DNA of 64,000 bases from Pseudothauera hydrothermalis. Lineage in GTDB: Bacteria > Pseudomonadota > Gammaproteobacteria > Burkholderiales > Rhodocyclaceae. The translations under genes were made by a program, and so were the position numbers. This document shows positions 8,876 to 18,591 of the stretch, piece by piece; position 1 is the stretch's first letter, and each line of letters starts with the position of its first letter. The stretch covers positions 2,995,322 through 3,059,321 of the forward strand of contig NZ_CP029331.1 of the NCBI RefSeq assembly GCF_003345255.1, read 5' to 3'. Under the pieces are notes generated by a model. The model saw only the letters and a program-made list of their open reading frames with translations, was not told the DNA's origin and ran no database searches.

Positions 8876-10375
8876 TTAAGCGCTTTCAAAGCCTCGGCGG
8901 TACTGAATCGCCTCGGCCACGTGGGCGGCCGCAATGCGGCTGGCGCCGGCCAGATCGGCTACGGTGCGGGCCACCCGCAGGATGCGGTGATACGCCCGGG
9001 CCGACAGCCGCAGTCGCACAATCGCCTGTCGCAGCAGCGCTGCAGCAGCCTCATCGGGCTGGCAATAGGTCTCGATCTGGGCTTCGTCGAGTAGGCTGTT
9101 GGGCACGCCCTGACGCGCTTGCTGCAGCGCCAGGGCACGGGCGACGCGCTCGCGCACCACGGCGCTGGCTTCGCCAGCCGGGCGCGCCATCAGCACCTCC
9201 TCATCGATGACCGGCACCTCCACCCGCAGGTCGATGCGGTCGAGCAAGGGGCCGGACAAGCGCGCCCGGTAGCGTGCCACCTGATCCGGGGTGCACGTAC
9301 AGCGGCGCACCGGGTGTCCGGCGTAGCCGCAAGGGCATGGATTCAGGGCTGCCACCAATTGGAAGTGCGCCGGGAACACCACCCGCCGGCGGGCGCGTGA
9401 GATGGTGACGATACCGGTCTCCAGCGGTTCGCGTAGCGCCTCCAATGCACGGCGGTCGAATTCCGGCAGCTCATCCAGAAACAGCACGCCGTTGTGCGCC
9501 AATGAGATTTCGCCTGGGCGTGGATGACTGCCACCGCCGACCAGCGCGGCTACCGAGGCCGAATGATGCGGACAGCGTATCGGTCGTTGCCGCCACGAGG
9601 CCGGATCGAAGCCTCCGTCGAGCGACTGCAGCGCCGCGCATTCCAACGCCTGGCGCTCGTCGAGCAGCGGCAACAGTCCGGGCAGGCGGCGCGCCAGCAT
9701 GGATTTGCCGGTGCCAGGCGGGCCGTACATCAGCAACGAATGCTGTCCGGCGGCGGCCACTTCCAAGGCCCGGCGGGCCTCGTGCTGTCCTTTGACATCG
9801 GCCAGATCCGGCCCGCTAGCGTGCCCAGACACCGCCAGCTCCGCGCGCTGTGGCGTCAGCGCCTGATGGCCGTTCAGATGGGCACAAACCTCCAGCAGAC
9901 TGACCGCCGGCAGCACTTTGGCATGACGGGCGAGCGCGGCCTCGGCGGCATTGGCGGCTGGCACCACCAACGCCCGTCCGGCTTCGCCCGCCTGCAGGGC
10001 GGCGGCCAACGCACCGCGCACCGGGCGCAGCTCACCGGTCAGCGACAACTCGCCGATGAATTCATGATGGGCCAGGGCCGCACCGTCGACCTGCCGAGAG
10101 GCGGCAAGAATGCCGAGCGCGATCGGCAGGTCGAAGCGGCCGCCTTCTTTGGGCAGATCGGCAGGCGCAAGATTGACCGTGATGCGCCGCTGCGGGTATT
10201 CGAACTGCGAGGTGGCAATGGCCGCACGCACCCGTTCGCGCGCTTCGCGCACCTCGGCGTCAGGCAATCCGACCAGCGAAAAACCCGGCAGGCCGTTGGC
10301 CAGATGCGCTTCGACGATGACCTGGGGCGCGCTCATACCGTCCAGAGCGCGCGTGTGGACCAGGGCCAGAGACAT
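8876..10375 (-). CDS. comM: YifB/ComM family Mg-chelatase-like AAA+ ATPase
   Basis: 499 residues, full length for the family. The N-terminal part (about 1-125) has the Lon-protease-like S5 fold (LPGFSLVGLPD, VNLAPADLPKEG). The AAA+ core has Walker A GPPGTGKS at 218-225 and Walker B GVLFLDELPEF near 300. A cysteine cluster CPCGYAGHPVRRCTC follows, and the C-terminal domain ends in the usual RAYHRILRVARTVADL helix bundle. ComM is a hexameric helicase that promotes branch migration of DNA taken up in natural transformation in Vibrio; its role outside competent species is less clear. It is followed in the same direction by nothing close, and ubiK lies just upstream on the same strand, a common pairing. 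Confidence 0.94.
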   Translation of the reverse strand: MSLALVHTRALDGMSAPQVIVEAHLANGLPGFSLVGLPDAEVREARERVRAAIATSQFEYPQRRITVNLAPADLPKEGGRFDLPIALGILAASRQVDGAALAHHEFIGELSLTGELRPVRGALAAALQAGEAGRALVVPAANAAEAALARHAKVLPAVSLLEVCAHLNGHQALTPQRAELAVSGHASGPDLADVKGQHEARRALEVAAAGQHSLLMYGPPGTGKSMLARRLPGLLPLLDERQALECAALQSLDGGFDPASWRQRPIRCPHHSASVAALVGGGSHPRPGEISLAHNGVLFLDELPEFDRRALEALREPLETGIVTISRARRRVVFPAHFQLVAALNPCPCGYAGHPVRRCTCTPDQVARYRARLSGPLLDRIDLRVEVPVIDEEVLMARPAGEASAVVRERVARALALQQARQGVPNSLLDEAQIETYCQPDEAAAALLRQAIVRLRLSARAYHRILRVARTVADLAGASRIAAAHVAEAIQYRRGFESA

Positions 10376-10463
10376 GCACGGGGCTCCCTCTTGCAGAAGA
10401 GGGCAAGTCTAACCCAAAGTCATCGATAAATGACTAAGGCATGACCTTGGCGGCCAAAACCGA

Positions 10464-10718
10464 TCAGCCTTGGTCGTTACGGCCTTCGAGACGGGCTTCG
10501 AGCGCGGCAACCCGCGCTTCGAGTTCGGCCAGACGGCGTGTGGCCTGGGCCAGGATTTCACGCTGCACCTCGAACTCTTCGCGGGTGACCAGATCGAGCT
10601 TGGCAAAGGCGCTGCCAAGCAGAGCACGCACATTTTTTTCGATGTCGCGTGCAGGGCTTGCAGCGGCGATTTCGGCGAGCTTGGCGCCGATGTCGTCGAG
10701 GATACGGGGAGTGCTCAT
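10464..10718 (-). CDS. ubiK: UbiK (YqiC/BMFP family) ubiquinone biosynthesis accessory factor
   Basis: A small 84-residue protein. The N-terminal helix contains PRILDDIGAKLAEI, followed by PARDIEKNVRALLGSAFAKLDLVTREEFEVQ and a C-terminal heptad-rich coiled coil (AELEARVAALEARL). This matches the BMFP domain: an amphipathic membrane-binding helix plus a trimeric coiled coil. UbiK pairs with UbiJ in aerobic ubiquinone synthesis in Escherichia and Salmonella. The ATG at 10718 gives the family N-terminus. The upstream region is shared with the divergent nitrogen-regulated gene at 11055. Confidence 0.88.
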   Translation of the reverse strand: MSTPRILDDIGAKLAEIAAASPARDIEKNVRALLGSAFAKLDLVTREEFEVQREILAQATRRLAELEARVAALEARLEGRNDQG

Positions 10719-10873
10719 GGCCGTTTTCGCTGGCAAAGAGGGGAAACCGCAAGAAGTTTAGCACGCGCCATACAGCGCACCGCGCGCGAGCGCGGCAGCG
10801 ACCCGACGCCCATCAGCCCCGGCCGGGGCCGGAACACACGAACCGCCCTTTTGGTGCCCCCTTTTAGGTGCAT

Positions 10874-10890
10874 TGCACCAAAACGGTGCA
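10874..10890. promoter_or_regulatory. NtrC-binding site (enhancer)
   Basis: TGCACCAAAACGGTGCA fits the NtrC consensus TGCACC-N5-GGTGCA exactly. It lies about 110-125 bases upstream of the sigma-54 promoter below, the usual enhancer distance, and controls a transcript that includes glnK and amtB, classic NtrC targets. Confidence 0.88.
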
Positions 10891-10997
10891 TCGCGCCCAA
10901 ACCGGGCAGACTCGACTGCCTGCAACAAGCCTGTATGGATCCGCAATATGTCCTCATCTATTTGTTAATCCAGCGTTTTCTGCCCGGGGCGGGAAAC

Positions 10998-11014
10998 TGG
11001 CACGGCGTGTGCAT
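10998..11014 (+). promoter_or_regulatory. Sigma-54 (RpoN) promoter of the glnK-amtB unit
   Basis: TGGCACGGCGTGTGCAT matches TGGCACG-N4-TTGCA with one mismatch. The invariant GG (10999-11000) and GC (11011-11012) have ten bases between them, as required for -24/-12 elements. The start would fall near 11023, 32 bases before the first ATG. Confidence 0.88.
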
Positions 11015-11054
11015 ATGCTGCATTGCGAAAAACTGCCTTCCCAAGGAGAAAACC

Positions 11055-12159
<1,105 letters not shown>

Positions 12160-12182
12160 GTCATTACAGGGAGCAGACAATC

Positions 12183-13535
12183 ATGAAAAGACTGTTCGCA
12201 AGCCTGCTGACGGCCCTGGTCGTCGGTTTCGCGGGCGGCGCTGCCGCGCAGGACGCCCCGGTTGTCGCCGAAGCGGTCGCAGCCGCCGCCGAAGCGGCCC
12301 CGGTGGTGGTCGACAAAGGCGACGTGGCCTGGCTGATGACCGCCACCTTGCTGGTGCTGTTCATGGCCCTGCCCGGCCTGGCGCTGTTCTATGGCGGCAT
12401 GGTGCGCGCCAAGAACATGCTGTCGGTGCTGATGCAGGTCATGGTGGTGTTCTCGATGGTCGCCGTGCTGTGGGTGATCTACGGCTACAGCCTGGCCTTC
12501 ACCGAATCGAGTCCGTTCATCGGTTCGCTGGACAAGATCTTCCTGTCCGGGGTCACCATCGATTCGCTGGCCGACACTTTCACCGACAACGTGAAGCTGC
12601 CGGAATTCGTCTTCGTCGCCTTCCAGGCCACCTTCGCCGGCCTGACCTGCGCGCTGATCGTGGGCTCGTTTGCCGAGCGCATGAAGTTTTCCGCGGTGCT
12701 GCTGTTCTCGGCGATCTGGTTCACCTTCTGCTATCTGCCGATCGCGCACATGGTGTGGGGTCCGGGCGGCTACCTGCTCGAAGACGGCGCGCTGGACTTT
12801 GCCGGCGGCACCGTGGTGCACATCAACGCCGGCGTGGCGGGCCTGGTGGGCGCCTACATGGTAGGCAAGCGCATCGGCTTTGGGCGTGAGTCCATGGCGC
12901 CGCATTCGCTGACCTTGACCATGGTGGGGGCTTCCATGCTGTGGGTGGGTTGGTTCGGCTTCAACGCCGGCTCCAACCTGGAAGCCACCTCCGGCGCCGC
13001 GCTGGCCTTCATCAACACCCTGGTGGCCACTGCCGCCGCGGTGCTGAGCTGGTCGCTGGGCGAGGCGATGTTCAAGGGCAAGCCTTCGATGCTGGGTGCG
13101 GCCTCGGGCGCGGTGGCCGGCCTGGTGGCCATCACCCCGGCCTGCGGCTCGGTGGGCCCGATGGGCGCGCTGATCCTCGGCCTGCTCGCCGGCTTCATCT
13201 GCCTGTGGGGGGTCAACGGCCTCAAGCGCATGCTGGGCGCGGACGACTCGCTGGACGTGTTCGGCGTGCATGGCGTAGGCGGCATCCTCGGCGCCATCCT
13301 TACCGGGGTGTTTACCGCGCCGATGTTCGGCGGCACCGGCGGCGAGGATTTCTCCATCGCCAGCCAAGTGTGGATCCAGACCTGGAGCGTGATCGTGACC
13401 ATCGTCTGGTCCGCCGTGGTGGCCTTCATCGGCTACAAGATCGCGGATCTGTTCATCGGCCTGCGTGTGCCGGAAGAAGAGGAACGCGAGGGTCTGGACA
13501 TTACCGCCCACGGCGAAACCGCCTACCACCACTGA
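12183..13535 (+). CDS. amtB: Ammonium channel AmtB
   Basis: 450 residues. A signal peptide (MKRLFASLLTALVVGFAGGA) is followed by a short Ala-rich linker and eleven membrane segments. Typical Amt stretches are present: LFMALPGLALFYGGMVRAKN, the GGTVVHINAGVAGLVGA block, and FGVHGVGGILGAILTG. The pore histidine pair is represented by VHINAG and VHGVGG. The C-terminal cytoplasmic tail (GLRVPEEEEREGLDITAHGE) is the part that contacts GlnK in characterised systems. GGGAG precedes the ATG. It is the last gene of the unit and is followed by a strong terminator. Confidence 0.96.
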   Translation: MKRLFASLLTALVVGFAGGAAAQDAPVVAEAVAAAAEAAPVVVDKGDVAWLMTATLLVLFMALPGLALFYGGMVRAKNMLSVLMQVMVVFSMVAVLWVIYGYSLAFTESSPFIGSLDKIFLSGVTIDSLADTFTDNVKLPEFVFVAFQATFAGLTCALIVGSFAERMKFSAVLLFSAIWFTFCYLPIAHMVWGPGGYLLEDGALDFAGGTVVHINAGVAGLVGAYMVGKRIGFGRESMAPHSLTLTMVGASMLWVGWFGFNAGSNLEATSGAALAFINTLVATAAAVLSWSLGEAMFKGKPSMLGAASGAVAGLVAITPACGSVGPMGALILGLLAGFICLWGVNGLKRMLGADDSLDVFGVHGVGGILGAILTGVFTAPMFGGTGGEDFSIASQVWIQTWSVIVTIVWSAVVAFIGYKIADLFIGLRVPEEEEREGLDITAHGETAYHH

Positions 13536-13564
13536 GCGGGCCTCTCCTCCCCGCCTGAAGTGGA

Positions 13565-13598
13565 ACGGGCGCCCCCTTCGCGGGGGCGCCCGTTTTTT
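13565..13598 (+). terminator. Rho-independent terminator after amtB
   Basis: A perfect GC stem ACGGGCGCCCCC / GGGGGCGCCCGT with loop TTCGC, followed by TTTTTT. Only two A residues precede the stem, so it should work on the plus strand only. Confidence 0.93.
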
Positions 13599-13673
13599 GT
13601 GGTCATCCGGCAAGATAACGCGCCATGACCGACGGTCGCGCGGCAGCGCATCCGGCCGAGGCAGGCCAAAGCA

Positions 13674-14549
13674 CTAGCGGAACACGATGGTCTTGTTGCC
13701 GTGCAATAGCACCCGGTCTTCCAGGTGGTAACGCAGGCCGCGGGCGAGCACGGTTTTTTCGATGTCCTTGCCGTAGCGCACCATGTCTTCGACCGAATCG
13801 GAATGGTCGATGCGGATGACATCCTGCTCGATGATTGGCCCCTGGTCGAGTTCGGCGGTCACGTAATGGCAAGTTGCGCCGATCAGCTTCACACCCTTGG
13901 CCCAAGCCTGGTGATAGGGCTTGGCGCCGACGAAACTGGGCAAAAAGCTGTGATGGATGTTGATGATGCGCCCCGGATACGCCGCACACAGTTCGGGCGA
14001 AAGAATCTGCATGTAGCGCGCCAACACCATGGTGTCGCCGCGCACTTCCTCGAAAATGCGCTGCACTTCGGCGTAGGCCGCGGCCTTGTTGTCGGCGGTG
14101 ACCGGTACATGGTGAAAGGCGATGCCGTGCCACTCGACGAACCCACGGAAATCGTCGTGGTTGGAAATCACGCAGGGAATTTCGACATCGAGCTCCTTGG
14201 ATTGCCAGCGCGCAAGCAAGTCATACAGGCAATGCTCTTGGCGGCTGACCAGGATGACCACGCGCTTTTTGACCGCCGAGTCGGTGATCTTCCAGTCCAT
14301 CTGCAACGCTTGGGCCAGCGGGCGGAAGCGCTCGCGGAATTCGGCCAGATGGAAAGGCAATGAATCGGCGCGGATTTCGATGCGCATGAAGTAGCGCCCG
14401 ACCGCCTCGCCGTCACGCGGCGGTTCGGCATGCAGCGCGGTTTCCAGAATCCAGCCTTGGTGCTCGGCAATGAAACCCGAGACCCGGGCGACGATGCCGA
14501 CGCGGTCCGGGCAGGAGGCCGACAAGGTGTAGTAGCGGGTGCGATGCAT
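13674..14549 (-). CDS. purU: Formyltetrahydrofolate deformylase PurU
   Basis: Hydrolyses 10-formyltetrahydrofolate to formate and tetrahydrofolate, balancing one-carbon pools. 291 residues: an N-terminal ACT domain (YYTLSASCPDRVGIVARVSGF, about 5-90) and a formyltransferase-fold catalytic domain. The catalytic block INIHHSFLPSF is at 196-206, followed by GATCHYVTAELDQGPIIEQ. The ATG at 14549 gives the family N-terminus. The frame is open further upstream but that part overlaps thrH and is not coding. It starts eight bases after the thrH stop, so the two are likely one transcript. Confidence 0.95.
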   Translation of the reverse strand: MHRTRYYTLSASCPDRVGIVARVSGFIAEHQGWILETALHAEPPRDGEAVGRYFMRIEIRADSLPFHLAEFRERFRPLAQALQMDWKITDSAVKKRVVILVSRQEHCLYDLLARWQSKELDVEIPCVISNHDDFRGFVEWHGIAFHHVPVTADNKAAAYAEVQRIFEEVRGDTMVLARYMQILSPELCAAYPGRIINIHHSFLPSFVGAKPYHQAWAKGVKLIGATCHYVTAELDQGPIIEQDVIRIDHSDSVEDMVRYGKDIEKTVLARGLRYHLEDRVLLHGNKTIVFR

Positions 14550-14557
14550 GGCGCAGC

Positions 14558-15169
14558 TCAACCGATGCGGGCAAAGGCTTGGTCGATGGCGGCGCGCAGC
14601 ACGGCGTAATCGCGCACCACCGGATACTGCGGGAACTCGCGCACCACATTTTCCGGCGGACGGAACAGGATGCCGCCATGCGCTTCGCCCAGCATCGCGG
14701 TGTCGTTGTAAGAGTCGCCGGCAGCCACCACCTTGAAGTTCAGCTCCTTGAAGCGGCGTACCGCTTCGCGCTTCTGATCGGGCATGCGCAAGCGGTAATT
14801 CACCAGAATGCCCTCGGCATTGGCTTCCAGGCTGTGGCAAAACAGCGTTGGCCAGCCAAGCTGACGCATCAGCGGGTGGGCGAACTCGTAGAAAGTGTCT
14901 GACAAGATCACCACCTGGTAGCGCTCGCGCAGGCTGTCCAAGAACTCGCGTGCGCCGGCCATCGGCCCCATGCCGGCAATCACCTTTTGGATGTCCGGCA
15001 GGCCCAGGCCCTTGGCCGCCAGCAGATCCAGGCGGTATTTCATCAACGTATCGTAGTTGGGTTCGTCGCGGGTGGTGCGACGCAGTTCCGGAATGCCGGT
15101 GCGCTCGGCAAACTCGATCCAGATTTCAGGAACGAGCACGCCTTCGAGGTCAAGACAGACGATCTGCAC
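14558..15169 (-). CDS. thrH: ThrH: phosphoserine phosphatase / phosphoserine:homoserine phosphotransferase
   Basis: 203-residue HAD-superfamily enzyme. The nucleophile motif is CLDLEGVLVPEIW, with Glu replacing the second Asp of the usual DxDG, which is the ThrH-specific form. Motif II is VVILSDTFYEF and motif III/IV is AAGDSYNDTAML. ThrH of Pseudomonas dephosphorylates phosphoserine and can transfer the phosphate to homoserine. The start is GTG at 15169. Its partnership with purU links serine output to the one-carbon pool; that link is inference from position. Confidence 0.93.
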   Translation of the reverse strand: MQIVCLDLEGVLVPEIWIEFAERTGIPELRRTTRDEPNYDTLMKYRLDLLAAKGLGLPDIQKVIAGMGPMAGAREFLDSLRERYQVVILSDTFYEFAHPLMRQLGWPTLFCHSLEANAEGILVNYRLRMPDQKREAVRRFKELNFKVVAAGDSYNDTAMLGEAHGGILFRPPENVVREFPQYPVVRDYAVLRAAIDQAFARIG

Positions 15170-15211
15170 AGTAGGGCCTTTGTCGAACAGAAATGGCGGA
15201 AACAGCCGCGC

Positions 15212-15217
15212 ATTCTA
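15212..15217 (-). promoter_or_regulatory. Putative -10 box of the thrH-purU unit
   Basis: TAGAAT on the minus strand, 43 bases upstream of the thrH GTG, in the 97-base gap between yheS and thrH. Confidence 0.45.
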
Positions 15218-15266
15218 TCATCCACGCCAGCGCTCCTCCCCGGCCGGCGCGGTAGGCCATGCGGAT

Positions 15267-17213
15267 TCAGTCGTCGCTCTCTGCCAAGGCGTCCAGCGCC
15301 TCGGCCAGTTCCAGCCAACGCAGTTCGGCCGCTTCGATCTGCGCGGCCAGCTCGGCTTGTCGGCGAGTCAGGGTTTGCAACTGGGCCGGGTCCGGGTTGG
15401 CGTAGAAGGCCGGGTCGGCCAGACGGGCGTCGAGCAGTTGTTTTTCGCCCTGCCAGGCGGCGAGCTTGCGTTCGAGTTGTTCGCTTTCCTTGACCAGCGG
15501 GCGGCGGGCAGCGAGCCGCGCCTGACGGTCGGCCGCGGCCTGGACACGTTCGGCGCGCCGCGCGGCCTTGTCGGCGGCGCGGTCAGGGCATTGGGCTGCG
15601 GCCGCAGCCTGGGCGCGACGTTCCGCCAGCCAGTCGCAATAATCGTCCAGGTCGCCATCGAAGGGCTGCACCCGGCCGCCATCGACCAGCAGGAAGCGGT
15701 CGCAGGTGGCGCAAAGCAGCGCGCGGTCGTGGGAGACCAGCACCATGCCGCCTTCGTAGTCCTGCAGCGCCAGCGTCAGCGCATGGCGCATTTCCAGGTC
15801 GAGGTGGTTGGTCGGTTCATCCAGCAGCAACAGGTTGGGCCGGCGCCAGATCAGCAGGGCCAGCGCCAGGCGCGACTTCTCGCCGCCGGAAAAGCTGCCG
15901 CAGGGCGCGGTGGCCGGGGTGGCGGTGCCGCCCACACCGTCGCCGCGGAAATCGAAGCCACCAAGGTAGTCGCGCAGGTCCTGTTCGCGCGCCGCCGGAT
16001 CGAGGCGCATCATGTGCTGCAGGGGCGATTCATCCGGGCGCAGGGTTTCCAACTGGTGCTGGGCAAAGTAGCCGATGGCCAGTCCCTTGCCTTCGCAGCG
16101 CCGGCCGGCGGCCAGGGCGAGCTGGCCGGCAAGCAGTTTGATCAGTGTGGACTTGCCCGCGCCATTGCGCCCCAGCAGACCGATACGCTCGCCGGGGCGC
16201 AGGGTGAGCCCGAGGCCGGAAAGAATAGGCTCGTCGCCATAACCCACCGCGCCGTCCTCGATGGCGAGCAATGGGTCGGGCGCCGGCGGGGCGTCACGGA
16301 AACGAAAGGTGAAGGGGGTATCGACATGCGCCGCGGCGACGCGCTCGATGCGTTCCAGCGCCTTGATGCGGCTTTGCGCCTGGCGCGCCTTGGTGGCTTT
16401 GGCGCGGAAGCGGCGGATGTAGTTCTCGATGTGGGCAATCTCGCGCTGCTGCTTGGCAAACAACTGCTGCTGCTGGGCCAGGCGCTCGGCGCGCTGGCGC
16501 TCGAAATCCGAGTAAGCACCGGAATACAGCGTCAGGCGGCGCTGTTCCAGATGGGCGACGTGGCTCACACAGGCGTCGAGGAACTCGCGGTCGTGGGAGA
16601 TCAGCAGCAGGGTGCCGCGGTAATCGCGCAGCCACTGTTCCAGCCAGATCACCGCGTCGAGATCGAGGTGGTTGGTGGGTTCATCCAACAGCAACAAATC
16701 GGAGCGGCACATCAGCGCCTGCGCGAGGTTGAGCCGCATCCGCCAGCCGCCGGAAAAATCTGCCACCGGGCGCGCCAGATCGGCGGGCAGAAAGCCCAGA
16801 CCATCGAGCAAGGCAGCCGCGCGGGCGCGCGCGGCGTAGCCGCCGATTTCCTGCAGACGGGCGTGCAATTCGCCAATGCGTGCGCCATTGGCGGAGTCGT
16901 GGTGGGCCTCGAGGCGGGCGAGCTCGTCCTCGATGCGACGCAACTCGGCGTCGCCATCGAGCGTATAGTCCAGTGCCGAGCGGCTCAGGGCGGGGGTTTC
17001 CTGCGCTACATGGGCGATCACCCAGGCGGCCGGCATCTCCAGCTCGCCGCGCTCCGGGTGCAATTGGCCGCGCAGCAAAGCAAACAGGCTGGACTTGCCG
17101 CTGCCATTGGCTCCGGTCAAACCGACCCGCCAGCCGGGGTGGATCTGCAAAGAGGCGTTTTCCACCAAAAGCTTCGCGCCACGCGCGAGCGACAAATTTC
17201 GAAACTGGATCAC
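15267..17213 (-). CDS. yheS: ABC-F family ATPase YheS
   Basis: 648-residue soluble protein with two ABC cassettes and no membrane segment. Cassette 1 has TGANGSGKSS, then SGGWRMRLNLAQAL and [11 protein letters not shown]. Cassette 2 has GRNGAGKSTL, then SFSGGEKSRLALALL and [15 protein letters not shown]. Between them lies a long charged linker (FERQRAERLAQQQQLFAKQQ), the P-site tRNA interaction region of ABC-F factors. A C-terminal coiled coil (about 530-640) is typical of the YheS/Uup side of the family. ABC-F proteins act on the ribosome to rescue stalled peptidyl transfer. The start is GTG at 17213 (MIQFRNLSL), as in other YheS proteins. Confidence 0.92.
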   Translation of the reverse strand: MIQFRNLSLARGAKLLVENASLQIHPGWRVGLTGANGSGKSSLFALLRGQLHPERGELEMPAAWVIAHVAQETPALSRSALDYTLDGDAELRRIEDELARLEAHHDSANGARIGELHARLQEIGGYAARARAAALLDGLGFLPADLARPVADFSGGWRMRLNLAQALMCRSDLLLLDEPTNHLDLDAVIWLEQWLRDYRGTLLLISHDREFLDACVSHVAHLEQRRLTLYSGAYSDFERQRAERLAQQQQLFAKQQREIAHIENYIRRFRAKATKARQAQSRIKALERIERVAAAHVDTPFTFRFRDAPPAPDPLLAIEDGAVGYGDEPILSGLGLTLRPGERIGLLGRNGAGKSTLIKLLAGQLALAAGRRCEGKGLAIGYFAQHQLETLRPDESPLQHMMRLDPAAREQDLRDYLGGFDFRGDGVGGTATPATAPCGSFSGGEKSRLALALLIWRRPNLLLLDEPTNHLDLEMRHALTLALQDYEGGMVLVSHDRALLCATCDRFLLVDGGRVQPFDGDLDDYCDWLAERRAQAAAAAQCPDRAADKAARRAERVQAAADRQARLAARRPLVKESEQLERKLAAWQGEKQLLDARLADPAFYANPDPAQLQTLTRRQAELAAQIEAAELRWLELAEALDALAESDD

Positions 17214-17240
17214 GTCAGCGCTTCAATGTGCAAAGGCGTT

Positions 17241-17246
17241 ATTCTA
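17241..17246 (-). promoter_or_regulatory. Putative -10 box of yheS
   Basis: TAGAAT on the minus strand (GTAGAATAAC context), 28 bases upstream of the yheS start. Confidence 0.45.
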
Positions 17247-17283
17247 CGCATCCATCCCTGCAAGCTTGGAACGCATCCAGCCG

Positions 17284-17865
17284 ATGCAAAACCCTTATCC
17301 GCTCTCAGCGGCCTTCGCCCTCACTTGCCTGCTTGCCGCCGGCGCGCCCGCGCGGGCTGAGTCCGCGGCCGAGCGCCTGAATGACGAGGCCAAGGCGATC
17401 CTACAGGCCGCGGACGCCCGCTTTGCCGCCGATCAGGCGCAGTGCTACGAGCGCTTTCAGGTCAATCGCTGCCTGGACCAAGCCAAAGAGGCCCGCCTGG
17501 AGGCGGTTCGCCGCGCCCGCGCGCTGCAAGCCGAAGCCCGCCGCCTGAAGTTGGCCGAACGCCAACAGCGCGTCGCCGAACGGGGTACGCAAGCGGGCGC
17601 TGCGGCCATCGAGCCGGCCGCCCCCACCAGCGCGCCGCAGCCAGCCCTGATTGACCCGGCGGCTCAGACCGTGCGCCAACAACGCGCTGCCGAGGGCGCC
17701 CAGCGACAAGCCGAGGCCGACGCAGCACGCGCGCAAAAGGATGCGGAGCGCGCTGCGCAACGCGCCGAGGCCGAAGCCGCGGCAGCGAAACGCGCTGAAA
17801 AGGCCGCCCGCGATCGCGCCCGGTACGAAGAAAAGATCCGCCGACACGAAGCCCCAAAGCAGTGA
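17284..17865 (+). CDS. Secreted Ala/Arg/Glu-rich coiled-coil protein of unknown function
   Basis: 193 residues. The N-terminus MQNPYPLSAAFALTCLLAAG is a signal peptide with a likely cleavage after APARA (residue 25). The mature protein is almost entirely helical: an N-terminal segment with two cysteines (AQCYERFQVNRCLDQAKEARL) that could form one disulfide, a Pro/Ala-rich linker (about 105-130), then a long Ala-Arg-Glu coiled coil (RQQAEADAARAQKDAERAAQ and on). This resembles short periplasmic proteins found in many Betaproteobacteria, but no function is known to me. It has its own transcription unit, divergent from yheS. Confidence 0.7.
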   Translation: MQNPYPLSAAFALTCLLAAGAPARAESAAERLNDEAKAILQAADARFAADQAQCYERFQVNRCLDQAKEARLEAVRRARALQAEARRLKLAERQQRVAERGTQAGAAAIEPAAPTSAPQPALIDPAAQTVRQQRAAEGAQRQAEADAARAQKDAERAAQRAEAEAAAAKRAEKAARDRARYEEKIRRHEAPKQ

Positions 17866-17889
17866 GCGCCCGCCAGGTACCGGCGCCGC

Positions 17890-18531
17890 TCAGGCAGAGT
17901 CTGCGCTCGGCGGATGTGCAAGCGCCCAGGCCAGCGCATCTTCGAGCCGGTCGTTGCCCCAGAACAATTCCTCACCCACCCGAAAACTCGGCGCGCCAAA
18001 CAGGCCGATCTCCGCCGCGCGCTCGGTTTGCACCCGCAACGCCTGTTTGTTTTGTGGCGTCTCAGCCTGCACCAGAATGTCATCGACCGGCAAGCCGAGC
18101 GCGCCGAGCAGATCGGCGATCACCCGACGGTCGCCGATGTCGCGGTCCTCGGCAAAGTTGGCCTGCATTACCGCACGGGAAAACGGTGCCACCCAGCCCC
18201 CATCCACCCCCACCAGCGCCACCCGCGCGGCCAACAGACCGTTGCGCGGAAACTGGCTGGGCAAGCGGAACGGCAAGCCGTATTTATCCGCCAGCCGAGC
18301 CAGATCGCGCCACATATAGCGCCCTTTGGGCGGATAAATGTTGAACGGCGAATCGTTCCAGCCCAGGGCCATGAACACCGGCCCGAGCAGGAAGGGCCGC
18401 CAGCGCACTTCCACCCCGGCCGCCGCGGCAGCCGCTTCGATACGCATGACCGCAAGATAGGAATAGGTGCTGGCAAACTCGTACCAGAATTCCAGCCGCG
18501 CACCGCTGCGCTGCGTTGTGTGTCCAGACAT
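17890..18531 (-). CDS. DsbA-family 2-hydroxychromene-2-carboxylate isomerase-like protein
   Basis: 213 residues with a thioredoxin-like fold and a large helical insertion. It starts LEFWYEFASTYSYLAVMRIEA; the serine/tyrosine at the position of the CXXC active site marks the kappa-class GST/HCCA isomerase subgroup, which uses glutathione. Further signatures are FLLGPVFMALGWNDSPFN and the C-terminal GLFGAPSFRVGEELFWGNDRL. HCCA isomerase acts in naphthalene catabolism, but many members are of unknown substrate and no aromatic-degradation genes are nearby. AGGAGAACGACC precedes the ATG at 18531, which decides the start. Confidence 0.85.
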   Translation of the reverse strand: MSGHTTQRSGARLEFWYEFASTYSYLAVMRIEAAAAAAGVEVRWRPFLLGPVFMALGWNDSPFNIYPPKGRYMWRDLARLADKYGLPFRLPSQFPRNGLLAARVALVGVDGGWVAPFSRAVMQANFAEDRDIGDRRVIADLLGALGLPVDDILVQAETPQNKQALRVQTERAAEIGLFGAPSFRVGEELFWGNDRLEDALAWALAHPPSADSA

Positions 18532-18591
18532 GGTCGTTCTCCTGGTGTTGCGCTGCTCCACGGCGGAGCCTACCACCCACGCCGGCAGGCG

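Larger units (their letters stand above)
10719..11054. other. Divergent intergenic region holding ubiK and nitrogen promoters
   Basis: 336 bases with no gene. It contains an NtrC-type palindrome (10874-10890), a sigma-54 promoter (10998-11014) and the ribosome-binding site of the gene at 11055. A weak second GGTGC half-site lies at 10853-10857. The ubiK promoter should be in the left part but no clear box is seen. Confidence 0.7.

Noticed and set aside
15057..17360. A 767-codon plus-strand frame
   Set aside because: It is antisense to yheS, whose minus-strand protein has both full ABC cassettes; long antisense frames are common at this GC.
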